From: an uncultured cyanobacterium
Lineage (GTDB): Bacteria; Cyanobacteriota; Cyanobacteriia; PCC-6307; Cyanobiaceae
Length of the DNA: 8,058 nucleotides
Direction of reading: 5' to 3'
Assembly: GCA_903831165.1 (NCBI GenBank)
Contig: CAIKWV010000519.1
Location: 1-8,058, forward strand
The notes beneath the pieces were generated by a model, which ran no database searches, was not told the origin of the DNA, and saw nothing but the letters and a program-made list of their open reading frames with translations. The translations under genes and the position numbers were made by a program. Positions 5,965 to 8,058 of the stretch are shown here, piece after piece. Every line of letters begins with the position of its first letter. Positions within the stretch are counted from its first letter, which is position 1.

Positions 5965-6330
5965 TCAGCCTCGGTCTGGCAAAGGGCCATCCCGGTCGGA
6001 TCGGAACACCAGATCCAGGCCAGGCATGGTGTCGGCCGCCACATCCACCAGGTTGACGAACCGTTGCAGGGTGCGGGGAGCCCCGCGCCCCATCGGTTCG
6101 CGGCTCATCAGCACCAGCTCCAGCACCGGTCCCTGGGCTTTGGCCTGCACATCGGCGAACAATTGCAGGCGCAGGTTGTCACCGTTGTCCCGCAGCATGG
6201 CGCTGAGGTGTGCCGGAGTGCGGTGGTCCACCTGGGCCCCCAGCTGGTTCACCAGCGCATCCATGCCATCGATCAGTTCCCGGCAGGGGATGGACTCGCG
6301 GGGTTTGAGCACCACCAGGAAGCGGGCCAT
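5965..6330 (-). CDS. Unrecognised small soluble protein, first gene of the unit upstream of glnN
   Basis: A 121-residue protein beginning MARFLVVLKPRESIPCREL, without membrane segments or a signal peptide. The pattern of alternating hydrophobic strands (RFLVVL, LRLQLFADV, LELVLMSRE) and helices (LIDGMDALVNQLG, TLQRFVNLVDVAADTM) suggests a compact alpha/beta fold, and the tail FRSDRDGPLPDRG is polar. I do not recognise the family. The frame is open for 91 codons upstream, but that part is antisense to the divergent glycosyltransferase and its spacer, so the ATG at 6330 is preferred. A GGGAGG lies 14 bases before it, rather far. A GTG twelve codons upstream is an alternative. It is followed after 4 bases by the membrane protein gene, so the two are very likely co-transcribed and may work together. 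Confidence 0.62.
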   Translation of the reverse strand: MARFLVVLKPRESIPCRELIDGMDALVNQLGAQVDHRTPAHLSAMLRDNGDNLRLQLFADVQAKAQGPVLELVLMSREPMGRGAPRTLQRFVNLVDVAADTMPGLDLVFRSDRDGPLPDRG

Positions 6331-6457
6331 GGCATCGGCGTCGACCTCCCCATCCTGCTTTGCCACCGCCCCCCTGCCGATTCCCGCCAGCGGTGATTCA
6401 GTGGCGGGCAGGATCCGCCAAGGTTGAAGTAAACAGGCCCCTGATGCTGCACCGCGG
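6331..6457. promoter_or_regulatory. Divergent promoter region
   Basis: This 127-base spacer separates the minus-strand unit ending at 5520 from the plus-strand glycosyltransferase, so it must hold starts for both. An AT-rich island at 6426-6435 offers a -10-like TTTACT on the minus strand (6428-6433, four of six matches to TATAAT) and a weaker TAAACA on the plus strand (6430-6435). No clear -35 is seen for either. On the plus strand a five-codon open frame (ATG at 6444, stop at 6459-6461) overlaps the TTG start of the glycosyltransferase; I cannot support it as a gene. The inverted repeats are listed separately. Confidence 0.45.
6383..6420. repeat. Three-arm inverted repeat in the divergent spacer
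   Basis: CCCGCCA (6383-6389) is a perfect 7-bp inverted copy of TGGCGGG (6402-6408), 12 bases apart. The first six bases of that middle arm, TGGCGG (6402-6407), are also a perfect inverted copy of CCGCCA (6415-6420), 7 bases apart. The middle arm can therefore pair with either side but not both. In DNA this could be a set of half-sites for a dimeric regulator; in RNA it gives two alternative hairpins. The repeats are plain in the sequence; a role is inferred, and GC-rich chance is a real alternative. Confidence 0.45.
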
Positions 6458-7651
6458 TTGATCGACCTCCTCCTGGGGATCGCCCTCGGCATGGCCCTGC
6501 TCGCCTGTGCGGGACTGGCCTTGATGCTGGCGTCCCTGCACCGGGTCATCAGCCAGGCTCCGCGGCTGCGGCCACCCGAAACGGGAGACGCGCTGATCGA
6601 CACCCAGCTGATCGTGGTGGTGCCGGCCTACAACGAAGCCGACAACATCGGCGAACTGGTCACGGCGCTGCTGGCCAGCCAGCCCCCCTGCCGCGCCTGG
6701 TCCCTGCTCGTCGTCGACGACGAGTCCAGTGACGACACGGTCGCCCTGGCCCGGCAGGCGGCCGGGGAAGATCCCCGCTTCCAGCTGCTGGCAGCCGGTC
6801 CCCGGCCCAGCGGCGAACGCTGGGTGGGCAAGAACTGGGCCTGTGATCGGGCCTGGCAGCATCTGCAGCAGCAGGGCGCAGCGCCGGAATGGCTGCTGTT
6901 CCTCGATGCCGATCTGCGTCCCAATGCGGACGCCCTGCCCTGGGCCCTGGCGGAGGCACTCAGCAGCAGTGCCGATCTGCTCAGCCTGGCCCCCCAGTTG
7001 CGCTGCGGCTGCCTGGCGGAGTGGCTGGTGCAGCCGATCATCACCAGCCTGCTGGGCCTGGGCTTTCCGATTGACCGTGCCAATGACCCGGACGATTCCC
7101 TGGCCTTTGCGGCCGGGCCGTTCATGCTGTTCCGCAGCGCCGCCTACGCAGCCGTGGGCGGCCATCGGGCCGTGGCCGGCGTGGTGGTGGAAGATCTGGC
7201 CCTGGCGCGGGCGATCAAGGGCGCAGGGCTGCGGCTTCGCTATCTACTGGCCACCGACTGTCTGACCCTGCGCATGTACCGGGACTTGGCGGCCCTGTGG
7301 GAGGGCTGGAGCAAGAACTGGCTACTGGGGCTGGATGGCGATGTGCCGCGGGCCCTGGCCGCCGGTGCCTTTGTGGTGGAGCTGTTCACGCTGCCCTGGT
7401 TGCTGCTGCCGGTCGGTCTGGCGGCCTGGCTGCTACTGGGGTCACCGTGGCTGCTGCTGGCCTGTGGCACCGCCATCGCCCTGCAGCTGACCCTGCGGCT
7501 GTGGAGTCGCCAGCACTTCGGGCTAGCGCTCACCCACTGGTGGCTGGCGGGGCTCGGCGGCCTGATCCTCGGCGCGCTCGCTCCGGTGTCGGTCTGGCGC
7601 ACCCTGACCGGCCGGGGCTGGACCTGGCGGGGCCGCTCCCTGGCGCCGTAG
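6458..7651 (+). CDS. Membrane-bound GT2 glycosyltransferase, HpnB/CrtQ/CruG-like
   Basis: A 397-residue enzyme with an N-terminal membrane helix (about 4-28), a GT-A domain and about three C-terminal helices (302-327, 330-348, 355-380). Motifs are PAYNE (56-60), VVDDESSDDT (85-94), RWVGKNWAC (121-129), FLDADL (148-153, the D-x-D metal site), FAAGPFMLFRSAAYAAVGGH (217-236), EDLALARAIK (245-254, catalytic ED) and RMYRDLAALWEGWSKN (272-287, Q/RxxRW-like). The WVGKNWA block is typical of the branch that includes hopanoid-associated HpnB, CrtQ and the cyanobacterial carotenoid glycosyltransferase CruG, so a lipid or carotenoid acceptor is likely; I cannot choose between them and no CruF or hopanoid gene is adjacent. 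The start is uncertain: an in-frame TGA at 6425-6427 limits it, the TTG at 6458 keeps the whole first helix, and the ATG at 6491 would shorten it by 11 residues. No Shine-Dalgarno is evident. Confidence 0.87.
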   Translation: MIDLLLGIALGMALLACAGLALMLASLHRVISQAPRLRPPETGDALIDTQLIVVVPAYNEADNIGELVTALLASQPPCRAWSLLVVDDESSDDTVALARQAAGEDPRFQLLAAGPRPSGERWVGKNWACDRAWQHLQQQGAAPEWLLFLDADLRPNADALPWALAEALSSSADLLSLAPQLRCGCLAEWLVQPIITSLLGLGFPIDRANDPDDSLAFAAGPFMLFRSAAYAAVGGHRAVAGVVVEDLALARAIKGAGLRLRYLLATDCLTLRMYRDLAALWEGWSKNWLLGLDGDVPRALAAGAFVVELFTLPWLLLPVGLAAWLLLGSPWLLLACGTAIALQLTLRLWSRQHFGLALTHWWLAGLGGLILGALAPVSVWRTLTGRGWTWRGRSLAP

Positions 7652-7673
7652 AGGAGTGGCACCCAACCTGATC

Positions 7674-8058
7674 TCAGAGCTGGATCGGTTCGAGCTGGCG
7701 CAGGCGATCGATCAGATCCTCAAGGCTCTCGTCGCGGGCGGGCCTGGAGCTGTTGCTGACGAGCTGGCGGCCCACCACATGGGCGCCGAGATGGGCCAAC
7801 TGGATGCGCAAGGCGGTGAGCACGGCAAAACCACCCCCGCCCGAATGGGTGGCGATCACGATCGGCCGTCCGTTGAACAGGCTGCGGAAGTCGTCCCCCT
7901 GCACCGACAGCCAAGCAATGGCGTTGGTGAGCACCGGCGGAATCGAACCGTTGTATTCCGGCGCGCAGATCACCCAGCGGGGGCTGGCGGCCAGTTGTTC
8001 CGACAGCGCGGACACCGCCTCGGGGATGCCGCTGGCGGCCAGCTGGCGGGGCGTGAAC
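7674..8058 (-). CDS. NADPH-dependent FMN reductase-type flavoprotein (C-terminal part, cut by window edge)
   Basis: The frame is open from the right window edge to the TGA at 7674-7676, giving 127 residues; the N-terminus with the first FMN-phosphate loop lies outside. PRWVICAPEYNGSIPPVLTN matches the conserved PEYN.S.P..LKNAIDWLS block of the NADPH_FMN_red family (SsuE, ArsH, YieF and azoreductase relatives), followed by NAIAWLS. The later NGRPIVIATHSGGGGFAV fits the next beta strand and the glycine-rich FMN-binding loop. Such flavodoxin-fold enzymes use NAD(P)H to reduce flavin, quinones or other small acceptors in the cytosol. Two family positions differ (TNAIAW in place of KNAIDW), so the substrate may differ too. 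A GTG at 8015 is internal and not the start. The gene converges on the glycosyltransferase with only 22 bases between their stops and no clear terminator. Confidence 0.88.
   Translation of the reverse strand, partial: FTPRQLAASGIPEAVSALSEQLAASPRWVICAPEYNGSIPPVLTNAIAWLSVQGDDFRSLFNGRPIVIATHSGGGGFAVLTALRIQLAHLGAHVVGRQLVSNSSRPARDESLEDLIDRLRQLEPIQL

Noticed and set aside
6331..6603. 91-residue N-terminal extension of the small soluble protein
   Set aside because: The extension is antisense to the divergent glycosyltransferase and its spacer and is Arg/Ser/Ala-rich low-quality sequence; protein-like sequence begins at MARFLVVL.
6398..7165. 255-codon minus-strand frame
   Set aside because: Antisense to the well-supported GT2 glycosyltransferase; Gln/Gly/Arg-rich with no recognisable fold.
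1..8058. CRISPR arrays, tRNA or rRNA genes, insertion sequences
   Set aside because: Read for regularly spaced repeats, cloverleaf arms and transposase motifs; none were seen. All genes look like normal chromosomal genes of one composition.

Overview
The window (about 8 kb, clearly GC-rich) looks like chromosomal DNA of a unicellular cyanobacterium, most likely of the Cyanobium / GC-rich Synechococcus type. The reasons are a type III glutamine synthetase of the cyanobacterial GlnN kind, an Amt ammonium transporter behind a perfect NtcA-type box (GTA-N8-TAC), two HIP1 octamers (GCGATCGC), and weak or absent Shine-Dalgarno sequences at several starts. The genus is inferred; the phylum is fairly safe.

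Layout, left to right. Positions 1-167 (minus) hold the first 55 codons of an Amt-family ammonium transporter that runs off the left edge. Its NtcA box at 220-233 overlaps the stop codon of the gene upstream of it. At 230-1578 (minus) lie two tandem, clearly paralogous six-helix membrane proteins that overlap by four bases and resemble the TMEM175/DUF1211 potassium-channel family. A 326-base gap with several inverted repeats follows. At 1905-2846 (minus) is a GtrB/DPM1-like polyprenyl-phosphate glycosyltransferase with two C-terminal membrane helices. After a 405-base gap comes glnN (3252-5420, minus). Upstream of glnN, on the same strand, are a four-helix membrane protein (5520-5960) and a small soluble protein (5965-6330), four bases apart and both unrecognised. 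A 127-base divergent spacer with three interlocking inverted-repeat arms separates them from a second GT2 glycosyltransferase with membrane helices (6458-7651, plus), of the HpnB/CrtQ/CruG-like kind. The C-terminal part of an NADPH-dependent FMN reductase-type flavoprotein (7674-8058, minus) converges on it and runs off the right edge.

The clearest common theme is nitrogen assimilation. Amt imports ammonium and GlnN fixes it into glutamine. Both sit on the same strand, and the amt promoter, with weaker evidence the glnN promoter, has the arrangement of NtcA-activated promoters. The TMEM175-like pair lies immediately upstream of amt, and its stop codon lies inside the amt control site. The two glycosyltransferases probably serve envelope or lipid glycosylation and show no obvious link to nitrogen. 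There is no transposase, CRISPR array, tRNA or rRNA in the window. The most novel points are the tandem divergent TMEM175-like pair (a possible heteromeric channel), the NtcA box placed over its stop codon, and the interlocking inverted repeats in the 6331-6457 spacer.
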